36,634 bases of DNA from a virus. The stretch covers positions 1-36,634 of the IMG/VR virus record IMGVR_UViG_3300042894_001737. The stretch is one strand, 5' to 3'. The notes under the pieces were generated by a model. The model worked only from the letters and a program-made list of their open reading frames with translations, made no database searches and was not told the origin of the DNA. Of this stretch, positions 22,097 through 29,657 are shown piece after piece (the stretch's first letter is position 1; the number at the start of each line of letters is the position of its first letter). The position numbers and the translations under genes were made by a program.

Positions 22097-22112
22097 GCCG
22101 CCCGAAGGCGGC
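22097..22112 (-). promoter_or_regulatory. UUCG-tetraloop hairpin before the capsid gene
   Basis: On the minus strand GCCGCC-TTCG-GGCGGC makes a 6-bp GC stem closed by a C(UUCG)G tetraloop, one of the most stable RNA hairpins. It lies 28 nt before the capsid ATG, just after the protease stop. It may act as a 5' stabiliser or processing point for capsid mRNA. Confidence 0.65.
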
Positions 22113-22136
22113 GTTGAAGGCGTTTGGCGCGCGGCC

Positions 22137-22727
22137 TTAGCCCTCCCGCTCCATCAGAGCGAGGTTCATGTGCATCCGCGACTTGCGGACGCTGTATCCA
22201 GATTTCGCGCTTTCCTTGCGGTGAGCGTCTAGGCTGCGAAGCCCGATTTCCGTGGTCGGATAGGCACCACGCGGCACCACCGAAACCTCGAACAACTCAC
22301 CGACCCGCTGGATGGTGCGAAGCGGGGTGTCGCCCGTCTCGTCCCATTCCTGCTTGCCGCCTTCCATTGAGAAGGCGAACGACATCTGGTCGATGTTCCC
22401 CGCCTTGATGTTTTCCATCAGGTCGCGGGCGAGCTGCGTATTCGGCGGCAGGATTTCCACCCGAAGCCCGCGCTCATCTTCCGCAAGCGTCAGCGTCCCG
22501 GCTTTCTTGCGCCCGATGACGTTGCCGTAGTCGTGGTTAAACAGCGCGTGGATGTCGTCGCGGTTCAGGGCGTCGGAGAAAGCACCCCGCGCCACCCGTT
22601 CGCGGAAGTATCCGCCGATGTCTGTGGCCTGGTCAAAAACTGCGGCGTATCCAACCAGCCGCGCAGGCTCATCATCTGCACGGCTTTCCAGCCTCATATC
22701 GGCCAGCACGCGAATTTCATGCGTCAT
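22137..22727 (-). CDS. HK97-family prohead protease
   Basis: This 196-residue serine protease (U35 type) starts MTHEIRVLADMRLES. It has 'LVGYAAVFD' (24-32), H65 in 'FNHDYGNVIGRK' and S116 in 'DQMSFAFSME', the proposed catalytic residues. It cuts the delta domain of the capsid protein during head maturation. I chose 22727 because the portal gene ends at 22717 and the preceding part of the frame lies inside it. The overlap is 11 bp. Confidence 0.93.
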   Translation of the reverse strand: MTHEIRVLADMRLESRADDEPARLVGYAAVFDQATDIGGYFRERVARGAFSDALNRDDIHALFNHDYGNVIGRKKAGTLTLAEDERGLRVEILPPNTQLARDLMENIKAGNIDQMSFAFSMEGGKQEWDETGDTPLRTIQRVGELFEVSVVPRGAYPTTEIGLRSLDAHRKESAKSGYSVRKSRMHMNLALMEREG

Positions 22728-23949
22728 TCTGCAACCCCGGTTCTGTTTGCTGCCCGGTCTGTGAAATCGGGACCATCGCGCCCTGCATGTAGAGCAGGTC
22801 ATCGCCGTCAGCGCGTTCGCGGTTTTCCATTTCGCGTGCCTCGCCCGGCTTTAGAATGCCGTTCTGCACGGCGCTGGCGTAGCCTTCCATGCGGGTCTTG
22901 AAGTCGCCCCGGAGGATGCCATCCATTGAAAACTCGCAGTAAAGGTTCGAACCCTTGGGAAAGAGCTTCAGGTTCAGTTCTTGTTCGATCTGCTCAACCC
23001 ACCGCTTGACGGTGTGCTTCACAAGCTGAAGGTCTTGCTGCTCAGTGTTTGAATAGGTGCCGTGGCTCAAGTCTTGCAAGAAGACCGGCGGCAAGTTGTA
23101 GATGCGCGCGATCTGCTCAATCACGAACCGCTGCGCCTCAATCATCTGCGACTTTTGCGGGTCGGCGCCGATGCTTTTGATGTCCAGGCCCGCAGGCATT
23201 ACAAGTGCCTGGCGCTGTTCCTTTGCGGCCTTGCGCACGGCAGCAGCCAAGTCATCTGCGGCCCGGTCCATTGCCTTGCCGCTTTGAAAGTTGCCCGTGA
23301 CCGCGAAGGGCGGAACGCCGCCGTTGCGGAAATAGCTGCCGCCATACTTCGTCATCGCCTGCGCCATCGCCACCACTTCGCGGTTGGTGATGATGGGCGA
23401 ACGATGCCCGATGCGGTCAGGCTTCAGCATTGCCGCGATGTCGATGACTTCGGCGGATTCATAGCGCACAGTGCGCCTGCCGTCCTGGTAGTCGATGACC
23501 TTGCGCCCGTCGATGCGGCGAACCGTGCTGTTAAGCGGGTCCAGCGGCCACAGGGCAATGACCTTGCCCGATGCGCTGCGCTCAATGTAGGTGAGGCCGC
23601 GCCCGCCCGTCAGGGTCTGTTCCATCGTGTACTTGCGCCACTCGAACGACGATGTTGGTTCGTCGTTGACGCGCTTTTGCAGCATTTCGGCCAGCGGGTC
23701 GGTGATGCGCTTCCGCCCGTCTGCGGTCTTGCGGTAAACCAGCAGCGGCAAGCCTGCGATGGTGCCAGACAGGAAGTTGACCGCCTGCCATATTGCCGGG
23801 ACGCCAAGCGCCGTTTCGATGGTAACGACCTCGCCCGAACTGTTGGACATGCCGTCGCCGTAAAGCCAAGTCACCAGCGCCTGCGAAGATACCGGAATGC
23901 CGGGGTCTTCCACGTTGCGCGTCTCGGCCTTGCGGTTCCATCCGAACAT
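22717..23949 (-). CDS. HK97-family portal protein
   Basis: This 410-residue protein forms the 12-subunit ring through which DNA enters and leaves the head. It shows 'ALGVPAIWQAVNFLSGTIAG' (about 48-67), 'LPLLVYRK', 'IARIYNLPPVFLQDLSHGTY' (about 276-295) and 'NTEQQDLQLVKHTVKRWVEQIEQELN' region, all typical. It starts in an ATGA-type overlap with the terminase gene stop. Neighbours are terminase and protease, as in HK97. Confidence 0.95.
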   Translation of the reverse strand: MFGWNRKAETRNVEDPGIPVSSQALVTWLYGDGMSNSSGEVVTIETALGVPAIWQAVNFLSGTIAGLPLLVYRKTADGRKRITDPLAEMLQKRVNDEPTSSFEWRKYTMEQTLTGGRGLTYIERSASGKVIALWPLDPLNSTVRRIDGRKVIDYQDGRRTVRYESAEVIDIAAMLKPDRIGHRSPIITNREVVAMAQAMTKYGGSYFRNGGVPPFAVTGNFQSGKAMDRAADDLAAAVRKAAKEQRQALVMPAGLDIKSIGADPQKSQMIEAQRFVIEQIARIYNLPPVFLQDLSHGTYSNTEQQDLQLVKHTVKRWVEQIEQELNLKLFPKGSNLYCEFSMDGILRGDFKTRMEGYASAVQNGILKPGEAREMENRERADGDDLLYMQGAMVPISQTGQQTEPGLQNDA

Positions 23950-25745
23950 CAGAAAACCATCCTAAATTCGGGGTCCGCGTCCCAGGGGGTTGCTTTGGAC
24001 ACCGGCTCATCGCGCGCCGTCGCCGCGCCGACTGCCATCGCAAGAGCAACTGCCATATCAATCCTCGCCGTTGCTTTTTGCTTGGTGAAGCGGCGCAAGT
24101 CCGCCGGCGACCGCTCAAAGGCCGCAGAAGACACCGCCGAACGCAGCGCCGGGTTCACATGCACGCGGATGCGGCGCTCAAGGATCAGCGTTTCAAGCTG
24201 GTCAATGGAGCCGGGCATCCAAAGTTGAATCTCTTTGCCGTCTGGCGTCTCGCGCTTCCGCTTGCCCCACCCCTGCGGATGGTCAAGGAGCGGCAATTCA
24301 CCGCCCAACTCGTCCACCTCGCCCTCAAAGTCGGCAATCAGGAAGTTGTCGTAAGCGATGAAGTCAAAGTCGAACATTTCCGCATCGGCCAACAGGTCGC
24401 GGGCGACGAAATCAAGCCGGGTTTTGCTGCCCGGCGTGGCCGTGATGAACCCGCCCTCAACCCACTTGTCGTAGGGCGCCCCATCCTTCTCCGCACGGGG
24501 CGCGATTGTGTCTTTCGGCGTGTAACCATGCACAAAAGCGGCGAATTTCGGCTTGCCGTCTTCCGCGAACCCATCCTCAAAGACCAGCGCTTTTGCGGTC
24601 AGGTCGGCCTTTGCCGACAAATCAAGCCCCGCGTAGGCCCGCTTGCCTTCAAAGTCGGCCAGATCAAGCGTCGAATCCTCAATGGATTCCCAGGTTTCGC
24701 GCGCAATCCACGCCGACTCTGCGTCAGTCCAGATGCAGAAGTGCAGCCGTTTGATGCCGTTTGCCTTGGCCGGGATGTCTTTTGCCTGCTTTACCTGAAT
24801 TGCGAGGTAATCCGCAGTGATTGTCGTCCCGATAAGCGGGTTGGCCTTGATCCAGCATGACGGGTCGGTGAAGGGGTCGTCGCCGTCATCAAGCGCACAG
24901 ACATAACTCAGTGTCGTGTCGTCCAGCACATCGCCAGCCGCGACTGCAACTGCGTGCTTCCGTTCTGCCCAGCAGATCGACTTCCTGTCGGAGCCGCTGT
25001 TGGTAATCATCACCAGCAGCGGCTGCTCGCGGAACTTGAAGCCCCGTTCAAGGATCTCAATCACGCCACCGTCGGGGTGTTCATGAACCTCGTCGCAGAG
25101 CGCGAAGTGCGGACGCGGGCCGGAACCCGTTTTCTTCGTCTCGCGCGACACGGGCCGGAAGAATGACCCGCTTTTGAGGTGCGCCAAGTTGTATTCACGG
25201 CCAGGGCCGCCGCTTCTGCGGATCACCCGGTCAAGCGAAGGGGCCTTGTCGACCATCTTCACAGCGTCCGAAAACAGGATGCCGGCCTGCTCTTTCGTCG
25301 CTCCTGCGCTGTAGATTTGTGCGCCAGCTTCGCCATCGGCAACCATGCCGTAGAGGCCGACTGCGCCGATCATTGGCGATTTGCCGTTGCCCTTGCCTTG
25401 CTCGATGTAGGCCCGCCGGAACCTGCGCTTGCCCGTGGCGACGATCTTCCACCCGAAAAGCGAACCGCAGATGAACTTCTGCGAGGGGTCCAACTCAAAC
25501 GGCACCTGGTCGAACTGGCCTTCACTCAGCCGAAGCACTGTCCTGCAAAACCCAAAGAACCGCTCGGCGGCAGCGACATCAAACGCGAGGCCGCGCTCGT
25601 GTCCCGTTGCCAGGTCATTTATGTGCCGCGCGCAGGCGTCCCGAACATGCGGCCCCGCAACGATTTCCCCGGCGATGACCTTCTGCGCGTAATCCGTAAC
25701 CGGATCAGTTGAGATATTCGTCGCTGGGGTCGGCTTCTTCTTCAT
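23949..25745 (-). CDS. terL: Terminase large subunit
   Basis: This 598-residue motor cuts and pumps DNA into the head. The ATPase part shows a Walker A-like 'EQGKGNGKS' (115-123) and Walker B 'HFALCDEVHEH' (213-223, D218/E219). A C-motif-like 'LVMITNSGS' (244-252) follows. The nuclease domain starts near 'YAGLDLSAKADLTA' (371-384, D375). I chose the ATG at 25745 over an upstream in-frame ATG that lies within the small-subunit gene; overlap with that gene is 41 bp. The family is the HK97/P27-partner type. Confidence 0.95.
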   Translation of the reverse strand: MKKKPTPATNISTDPVTDYAQKVIAGEIVAGPHVRDACARHINDLATGHERGLAFDVAAAERFFGFCRTVLRLSEGQFDQVPFELDPSQKFICGSLFGWKIVATGKRRFRRAYIEQGKGNGKSPMIGAVGLYGMVADGEAGAQIYSAGATKEQAGILFSDAVKMVDKAPSLDRVIRRSGGPGREYNLAHLKSGSFFRPVSRETKKTGSGPRPHFALCDEVHEHPDGGVIEILERGFKFREQPLLVMITNSGSDRKSICWAERKHAVAVAAGDVLDDTTLSYVCALDDGDDPFTDPSCWIKANPLIGTTITADYLAIQVKQAKDIPAKANGIKRLHFCIWTDAESAWIARETWESIEDSTLDLADFEGKRAYAGLDLSAKADLTAKALVFEDGFAEDGKPKFAAFVHGYTPKDTIAPRAEKDGAPYDKWVEGGFITATPGSKTRLDFVARDLLADAEMFDFDFIAYDNFLIADFEGEVDELGGELPLLDHPQGWGKRKRETPDGKEIQLWMPGSIDQLETLILERRIRVHVNPALRSAVSSAAFERSPADLRRFTKQKATARIDMAVALAMAVGAATARDEPVSKATPWDADPEFRMVF

Positions 25746-26082
25746 TCGGGGCGGACACTTTCGTTCTGTCAGAAGGCGTCCCGCCCATTGACGACAGGCA
25801 CATGCGCAGCTGCGCAAAGCCGGCCATCGGGAAAAGCGGGTCAGCCGTCATTGCGGCGCGAAGGCGGGATGCCACCTCGACCACCGTGCGGTCGGATTTA
25901 CCGAGCCAGGGCAATTCATCGGCGAACTGCGCCCATGCTGCGCGCTGTTCCGGCGTGAAGCCCCGCGGTGCAGCGCCGAGCGGGTCAACCTTCGGGCTGG
26001 AGCGGCCCTTGAACCGGCCGGGGTTCTTCCCGTCAGCCCCGGTGGCCTCTGCAACCTTGGCCGGCAGTCTAGGGCGTGCCAT
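25705..26082 (-). CDS. terS: Terminase small subunit (P27-like)
   Basis: This 125-residue protein starts MARPRLPAKVAEATGADGKN after GAGGATTCCG. It has the P27-family pattern of a basic N-terminus with 'NPGRFKGR', then 'GAAPRGFTPEQRAAWAQFAD' and 'LPWLGKSDRTVVEVASRLRA' (helices), and an acidic tail (EEEADPSDEY). It recognises the packaging site and feeds DNA to the large subunit. The 83 bp upstream (26083-26165) would be a natural place for cos or pac. Confidence 0.82.
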   Translation of the reverse strand: MARPRLPAKVAEATGADGKNPGRFKGRSSPKVDPLGAAPRGFTPEQRAAWAQFADELPWLGKSDRTVVEVASRLRAAMTADPLFPMAGFAQLRMCLSSMGGTPSDRTKVSAPNEEEADPSDEYLN

Positions 26083-26165
26083 CGGAATCCTCTGAATTGT
26101 GGACGCGAGAGTTCTTGCCCAACAGTCGGTACCCAGGCCCCCTCGGCCAGAGGCGTCGGCACCCC

Positions 26166-27206
26166 CTATCCCGCCGGGAACAGGTGCAGCTGGCCGTATG
26201 TCTTCGCGCCCTTGAGGCCATTGCACTTGCGGCAGGCGCATTGCGTGTTGGCGTAGGTGTGGTCGCCGCCGTCAGCCAGCGTCACGATGTGGTCCAACTC
26301 AGGCGCGCGCGGGTGCATCTTGCCGCGCTGTGTTCGCAACGTCAGCTTGCCGCAGATGCCGCAGCGCCAGCCGTCACGCTCAAAAACCTTGAGCGGGCTG
26401 ACGCGCTCTATCCTAGAAGAGCCCTTCTTTCTTGCCCTGCGCCTGGCTTTCGCCTGCTTCTGCATTTCTCTGTACCCAGGTTGCGTCCGGGCAAGAGCGT
26501 TCTTGCAAACCTTTGAGCAAAACTTAGTTGAACTAAACTGCTCTCCGCTCATGGCCACAAACTCAGTAGAGCAAGTGGCGCAGTTCCTAGTGGTTCCTTT
26601 GACGGGAATGTAGCTGCGGTGACTGCCCAGGCTAACGCAGCTGTTGCAACGTATAGCGCCAAACCTTCCCTCTTTGCGCTGGCCGCAACCTGCGCACCGC
26701 AACCGATAGACCGAGTGCAGAACCCGTAACCCGTTAGCCCTGGCTGGCCCCTCAATCTTCCGCCAATCCTGAAAGCACTCCCTAGAGCAAAAAGATTTTC
26801 GGTCCTTAACCTTAGGCCTGTATTCAACTCCACATGCCCTGCACCTACAAAGCGGGGTGGATTTGAGGGTGGCTTGGCGCAGCCGAGGTGGCAGACCCGC
26901 GCTGCCGTTAGCCGCCCTTTTTGCCAGATGGCGCCTTATCTGCTTGTGCTCTTCCATGCAGCCCCTGCACAGGGCTTTGATGGTCTTAGGACTGAGCGCC
27001 CCGCAACCTTCGCACAACGGTTTGGGCTTAAGCTTTTTCTGCAAGCGCTCGGGTTTAGCTTTTTTCTCAGGACGGGGCTGACGCGCAGTCTCGGCCCGCG
27101 CAGCTCTGCAACTATCGCAGCTAACGGGCGGGCGCCCGCGTTGGCCAGCACGTTGATGAATGAATTGCGCGCCGCACTCGCGGCATGGTATTCCGTCAAA
27201 AGCCAT
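26166..27206 (-). CDS. Multi-zinc-ribbon HNH endonuclease
   Basis: This 346-residue protein has five Cys-x2-Cys-type zinc modules in a row: C8/C11 with C30/C33, C65/C68 with C80/C83, C122/C125 with C140/C144, C171/C174 with C187/C190, and C209/C212 with C230/C234. A basic stretch (about 250-265) precedes a C-terminal HNH domain with C282/C285, D305-H306, N320 and C325/C328. The zinc array could set DNA specificity, as in homing endonucleases. It lies between the terminase small subunit and a second HNH gene, and has its own promoter with an overlapping palindrome. It may be a mobile 'moron' or aid packaging. Confidence 0.8.
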   Translation of the reverse strand: MAFDGIPCRECGAQFIHQRAGQRGRPPVSCDSCRAARAETARQPRPEKKAKPERLQKKLKPKPLCEGCGALSPKTIKALCRGCMEEHKQIRRHLAKRAANGSAGLPPRLRQATLKSTPLCRCRACGVEYRPKVKDRKSFCSRECFQDWRKIEGPARANGLRVLHSVYRLRCAGCGQRKEGRFGAIRCNSCVSLGSHRSYIPVKGTTRNCATCSTEFVAMSGEQFSSTKFCSKVCKNALARTQPGYREMQKQAKARRRARKKGSSRIERVSPLKVFERDGWRCGICGKLTLRTQRGKMHPRAPELDHIVTLADGGDHTYANTQCACRKCNGLKGAKTYGQLHLFPAG

Positions 27207-27273
27207 AGTGAACCCATCCGTTCATTGGTGGTTAGGGCCGGGTCAGGTGTTAGCGCACCGTCTCGGCCCGATT

Positions 27274-27302
27274 ATTCTACTGCATTGGATTCACAGTGTG
27301 AA
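27274..27302 (-). promoter_or_regulatory. Promoter of the zinc-ribbon HNH gene
   Basis: On the minus strand TTCACA (27302-27297) and TAGAAT (27279-27274) are 17 bp apart, each one mismatch from consensus. Transcription would start near 27267, about 60 nt before the ATG at 27206. The -35 box lies inside the palindrome at 27288-27304. Confidence 0.7.
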
Positions 27303-27304
27303 TC
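27288..27304. promoter_or_regulatory. 17-bp perfect palindrome overlapping the -35 box
   Basis: GATTCACA-G-TGTGAATC is a perfect palindrome with one central base. It covers the -35 element of the promoter at 27274-27302 and ends just before the stop of the small HNH gene. It is a likely operator for a dimeric regulator, or a recognition site of an HNH protein. Confidence 0.6.
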
Positions 27305-27305
27305 G

Positions 27306-27623
27306 TCATCTTGTCGGCCAGCCGTCTTCCCCGATGGTGGGCCGTATCTTTCCGCCGCGCCCAGTCACCGCCTCATCCAAAGATTTTTTGAGGTGATGTT
27401 CGGGGCAAATTAATTGTAAGTTCCCCGGCTCATCCGTCCCGCCCGATGCCTTCGGAACGATGTGGTCCACTGCGAACCCGCGCCCCTTGCGGTATGGGTT
27501 CAGCCTGCCCTCGCGCTTGCATTGCTGGCACAAGCCGAAGTCGCGGGCGATAATGACTTCCCGCAGCTTCGTCCACGCCGAGCCATAGCCGCGAACGTGG
27601 CGTGACTCCTTGGACCAAGCCAT
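27306..27623 (-). CDS. HNH endonuclease (HK97 gp74-like)
   Basis: This 105-residue nuclease shows 'RGYGSAWTKLREVIIARDFG', then C32/C35 in 'LCQQCKREG', the HNH core 'AVDHIVPKASGGTDEPGNLQLIC' region (D53-H54, N68) and 'PEHHLKKS' closing the zinc site. Small HNH proteins at the start of late operons next to terminase act with it in DNA cutting and packaging in HK97-type phages. Its neighbours are the tRNA-like gene upstream and the zinc-ribbon HNH gene downstream. Confidence 0.9.
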   Translation of the reverse strand: MAWSKESRHVRGYGSAWTKLREVIIARDFGLCQQCKREGRLNPYRKGRGFAVDHIVPKASGGTDEPGNLQLICPEHHLKKSLDEAVTGRGGKIRPTIGEDGWPTR

Positions 27624-27649
27624 GCGGAACCTTATGGTTGAACGCGGAG

Positions 27650-27728
27650 GCCGACGGCGGGGGTCGAACCCGCGACACGAGGTCGGCTGGGAGGCACCGC
27701 CACTGTTCTGCCGCTGAACTACGCCGGC
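27650..27728 (-). tRNA. tRNA-like gene with atypical anticodon arm
   Basis: On the minus strand the acceptor GCCGGCG pairs with CGTCGGC (one G-U). TA spacer, D-arm GTTC-AGCGGCA-GAAC and T-arm GCGGG-TTCGACC-CCCGC are perfect. The part between D-arm and T-arm is 31 nt, not the usual 22-23. No standard 5-bp / 7-nt anticodon arm with T33 can be drawn. The best stem has an 11-nt loop GGTGCCTCCCA. The anticodon is therefore uncertain (Gly GCC or CCC are the nearest readings). No CCA is encoded. Either a degenerate, intron-like or unusual tRNA. Confidence 0.65.
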
Positions 27729-27750
27729 ACGCGCTCAGGAGGTATGCCTG

Positions 27751-27763
27751 ACGCTTAAAGCGT
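27751..27763. promoter_or_regulatory. 13-bp palindrome upstream of the tRNA-like gene
   Basis: ACGCTT-A-AAGCGT is a perfect palindrome 23 bp upstream of the tRNA-like gene, in the gap between the early terminator and the late genes. It could be an operator or part of a late promoter. I could not identify convincing -35/-10 boxes here. Confidence 0.45.
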
Positions 27764-27810
27764 TCGGTCCGTGGGAGGATAGGCACACCGCCAAAGCGCG
27801 GCGGAAACGC

Positions 27811-27843
27811 AAAACGCGCCACTAGGTTTCCCCAGGGCGCGTT
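27811..27843 (-). terminator. Terminator of the leftward early operon
   Basis: On the minus strand AACGCGCC (27843-27836) pairs with GGCGCGTT (27820-27813), an 8-bp stem with a 15-nt loop ending in TTTT. It lies 38 bp after the last early gene (27881) and before the tRNA-like gene, so it separates the replication block from the late block. The T-run is short, so termination may be partial. Confidence 0.7.
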
Positions 27844-27880
27844 CTGTGATGCTGCAACCTCGCACGAAATCGGAATCGCG

Positions 27881-28480
27881 TCAAGCGCGCCCCTTCGCCA
27901 GCCGTTCCAGCGCATCCGACAGCGCCCGCAGCCCCGCATCATGCCGCCATATCTCACCCACCACGTTGCGGAATGGGTGCAGCCCATCACGGCCCACGAC
28001 ATCGCCCGGCCCGCCACCGTCCAGCACACACGCCTGGATGATGGGAACATCCGCCCGCACGACATGGCGCATCAGCGCGTGGAACTTCGACAGCCGGTCA
28101 ATCTGGATAGTCACCGCGTGGTCAGGCTTCGGGCTGCTGTCCACCCGTTCCTGCGTCAGGTCCACGGCGCGGCCCATCTGCGTTGCGAGAAAGGCATCGC
28201 GCAGGTCGCACGCCACCGAATAGGCCGCAGCCGACAACACGCCTTTGCGGTGCCAAACGTCCAGCAAGTCCACCCGCCGCATCCGCCGCACCCCGTTCGG
28301 GTTGAACTCCTCGCCCGTGTCTGGGTCGATGGTGGGCGCGTCTTCTTCGACAAGGCCGGGCCGGTTCGCTGGCCCCATTGCGCCCTGGTCCCATGCGGGC
28401 AGCGTGACTTGCGACACGGCCAGCTTGCCCTGCCCCGGCTTGCGCTTGCGGCTGCGCTTCGTGCGGATGTGTGCGGTCAT
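27881..28480 (-). CDS. Putative late regulator (DUF6456-like)
   Basis: This 199-residue protein starts MTAHIRTKRSRKRKPGQGKL, after GAGGGGCAGACT. The N-terminus is strongly basic. 'RRVDLLDVWHRKGVLSAAAYSVACDLRDAF' in the middle and helical 'ALRALSDALERLAKG' at the end resemble DUF6456-type DNA-associated proteins of alphaproteobacteria. It is the last gene before the late operon, the usual place of a late-transcription activator. Similarity is weak and by eye. Confidence 0.6.
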   Translation of the reverse strand: MTAHIRTKRSRKRKPGQGKLAVSQVTLPAWDQGAMGPANRPGLVEEDAPTIDPDTGEEFNPNGVRRMRRVDLLDVWHRKGVLSAAAYSVACDLRDAFLATQMGRAVDLTQERVDSSPKPDHAVTIQIDRLSKFHALMRHVVRADVPIIQACVLDGGGPGDVVGRDGLHPFRNVVGEIWRHDAGLRALSDALERLAKGRA

Positions 28481-28518
28481 AGTCTGCCCCTCAAGTGAAA
28501 TGCATTCGGCCAGGCTCA

Positions 28519-28734
28519 TCAGCAGCCACCAAGCGTCACCGGCAGGAACGGCCCGCGCGCCCTTGCCGCCAGCACCTCGGCCTCCAAGTCCGCGACCCAT
28601 GCGGCAGCTTCGCTCAGTTCCGCTTCCAACGCCGCAATGCGGGCCAGCAGGGCGGATTCTACGCTTGCGGCACCGGGTGGTGGGAAAAACGGGACATGGG
28701 GCATGAGCGGCAGTTTGTGGGGCTGTGCGGTCAT
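28519..28734 (-). CDS. Small coiled-coil protein, unknown
   Basis: This 71-residue protein has a proline-rich start (LPLMPHVPFFPPP) and a regular heptad helix (ESALLARIAALEAELSEAAA, about 26-45, continuing to 60). Start overlaps the upstream stop (ATGA). Function unknown; probably a dimer. Confidence 0.6.
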   Translation of the reverse strand: MTAQPHKLPLMPHVPFFPPPGAASVESALLARIAALEAELSEAAAWVADLEAEVLAARARGPFLPVTLGGC

Positions 28735-29015
28735 TCCGTGGACCCCGTCGCAATCTCACCCGCAAGCGCCGCGTAAGCTGCCGCGTCGATGGCGCTGTCG
28801 ATGTGGCCGGGGTTGCCCGCCATGCGCGCCAGCTTGAACAGCACCATCATGCAGGCGACGTCGTAGGCGTTGTATGGGCCGGGCTTGCGGACGCCGTCCC
28901 ACCACTCCCAAGCGCCGCCTATAGCTTGGAAGTTGGCTTCAGCGTCGCCATGAACGGCCGCGCGGTCCACGTTGACGTAGCCCTTCGCCGTGTCGAGGAT
29001 TTCGGAGCGCATCAT
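28731..29015 (-). CDS. DUF6378-like phage protein
   Basis: This 94-residue protein starts MMRSEILDTAKGYVNVDRA. The pattern 'HGDAEANFQAIGGAWEWW' followed by 'YDVACMMVLFKLARMAGNPG' and 'DSAIDAAAYAALAGE' is that of DUF6378, a widespread helical phage family of unknown role, somewhat like small MazG-fold proteins. I chose the ATG at 29015 for its ATGA overlap with the previous gene. Confidence 0.78.
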   Translation of the reverse strand: MMRSEILDTAKGYVNVDRAAVHGDAEANFQAIGGAWEWWDGVRKPGPYNAYDVACMMVLFKLARMAGNPGHIDSAIDAAAYAALAGEIATGSTE

Positions 29016-29647
29016 GGCTTCACCGCGACTGAATACGTTTTGACGTTTGACACCGGGCAGCGCACCCAGACGATCAGGTTCTGCGCCCGCAGCGCCCGAA
29101 GGCACGCTTCCATTGTCGTTGACCCGACTCTGAGCGCCCGCTGCATCGCGGCGCGTGTGGCGGGCTGTGCGGACAGCAGCGCGAACACCGCGTCAACCTT
29201 CTCAGCGCTTGCCCGGTGCTTCGAGCAGTCCGTGTCCCCGGCCACGGACGCCGGCGGCGGCACGCTGATTGCGCCGGCCCCCTCGGGAGTGATGCGATAT
29301 ATGACGGCCCCTTCGCGGAAGATGCGCTCGACCTGGCCCTTGTCGCGCATGTCGCGCAGGGCGCGGTCCATCGTGCGCTTTGGCTGGCGGGTGGCCTGGA
29401 ACAGCCCGGCGCGGCTATCTTCCGAATCCGCCAGATGACGCAGAATGGCGAGGCAATTGTTCGAATGCGTCGTGCGCGGAACTACGGGGGCGCGCGGCTC
29501 TCTTGGCTCACGCGGCAGTGGCGTCTCCTTCACCGGGGCGATGGCCTTGATCATCGCCCGCCGGATGTCGTCCTGGAAGTAAACCGCCCGCCAATCCTTG
29601 AAGGCGTTCTTGATCTCAAAGGGCGGGATCTCGGTCATCATGTTCAT
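29012..29647 (-). CDS. Tandem winged-helix DNA-binding protein
   Basis: This 211-residue protein starts MNMMTEIPPFEIKNAFKDW after GAGGCCCGCCCC. Two winged-helix units are visible: about 60-115 (CLAILRHLADSEDSRAGLF, then TMDRALRDMRDKGQVERIF) and about 150-208 (AVFALLSAQPATRAAMQRAL, then TMEACLRALRAQNLIVWVR). It is likely a phage transcription regulator. Next to it lie the candidate origin and the putative late regulator. Confidence 0.7.
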   Translation of the reverse strand: MNMMTEIPPFEIKNAFKDWRAVYFQDDIRRAMIKAIAPVKETPLPREPREPRAPVVPRTTHSNNCLAILRHLADSEDSRAGLFQATRQPKRTMDRALRDMRDKGQVERIFREGAVIYRITPEGAGAISVPPPASVAGDTDCSKHRASAEKVDAVFALLSAQPATRAAMQRALRVGSTTMEACLRALRAQNLIVWVRCPVSNVKTYSVAVKP

Positions 29648-29657
29648 GGGGCGGGCC

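Noticed and set aside
20099-22117. 672-residue plus-strand frame opposite capsid and connector genes
   Set aside because: The third-position GC bias of the real minus-strand genes keeps this frame open; the capsid reading is clear and this has no domain.
23062-24228. 388-residue plus-strand frame opposite the portal gene
   Set aside because: Shadow of portal and terminase genes; no recognisable domain or ribosome site.
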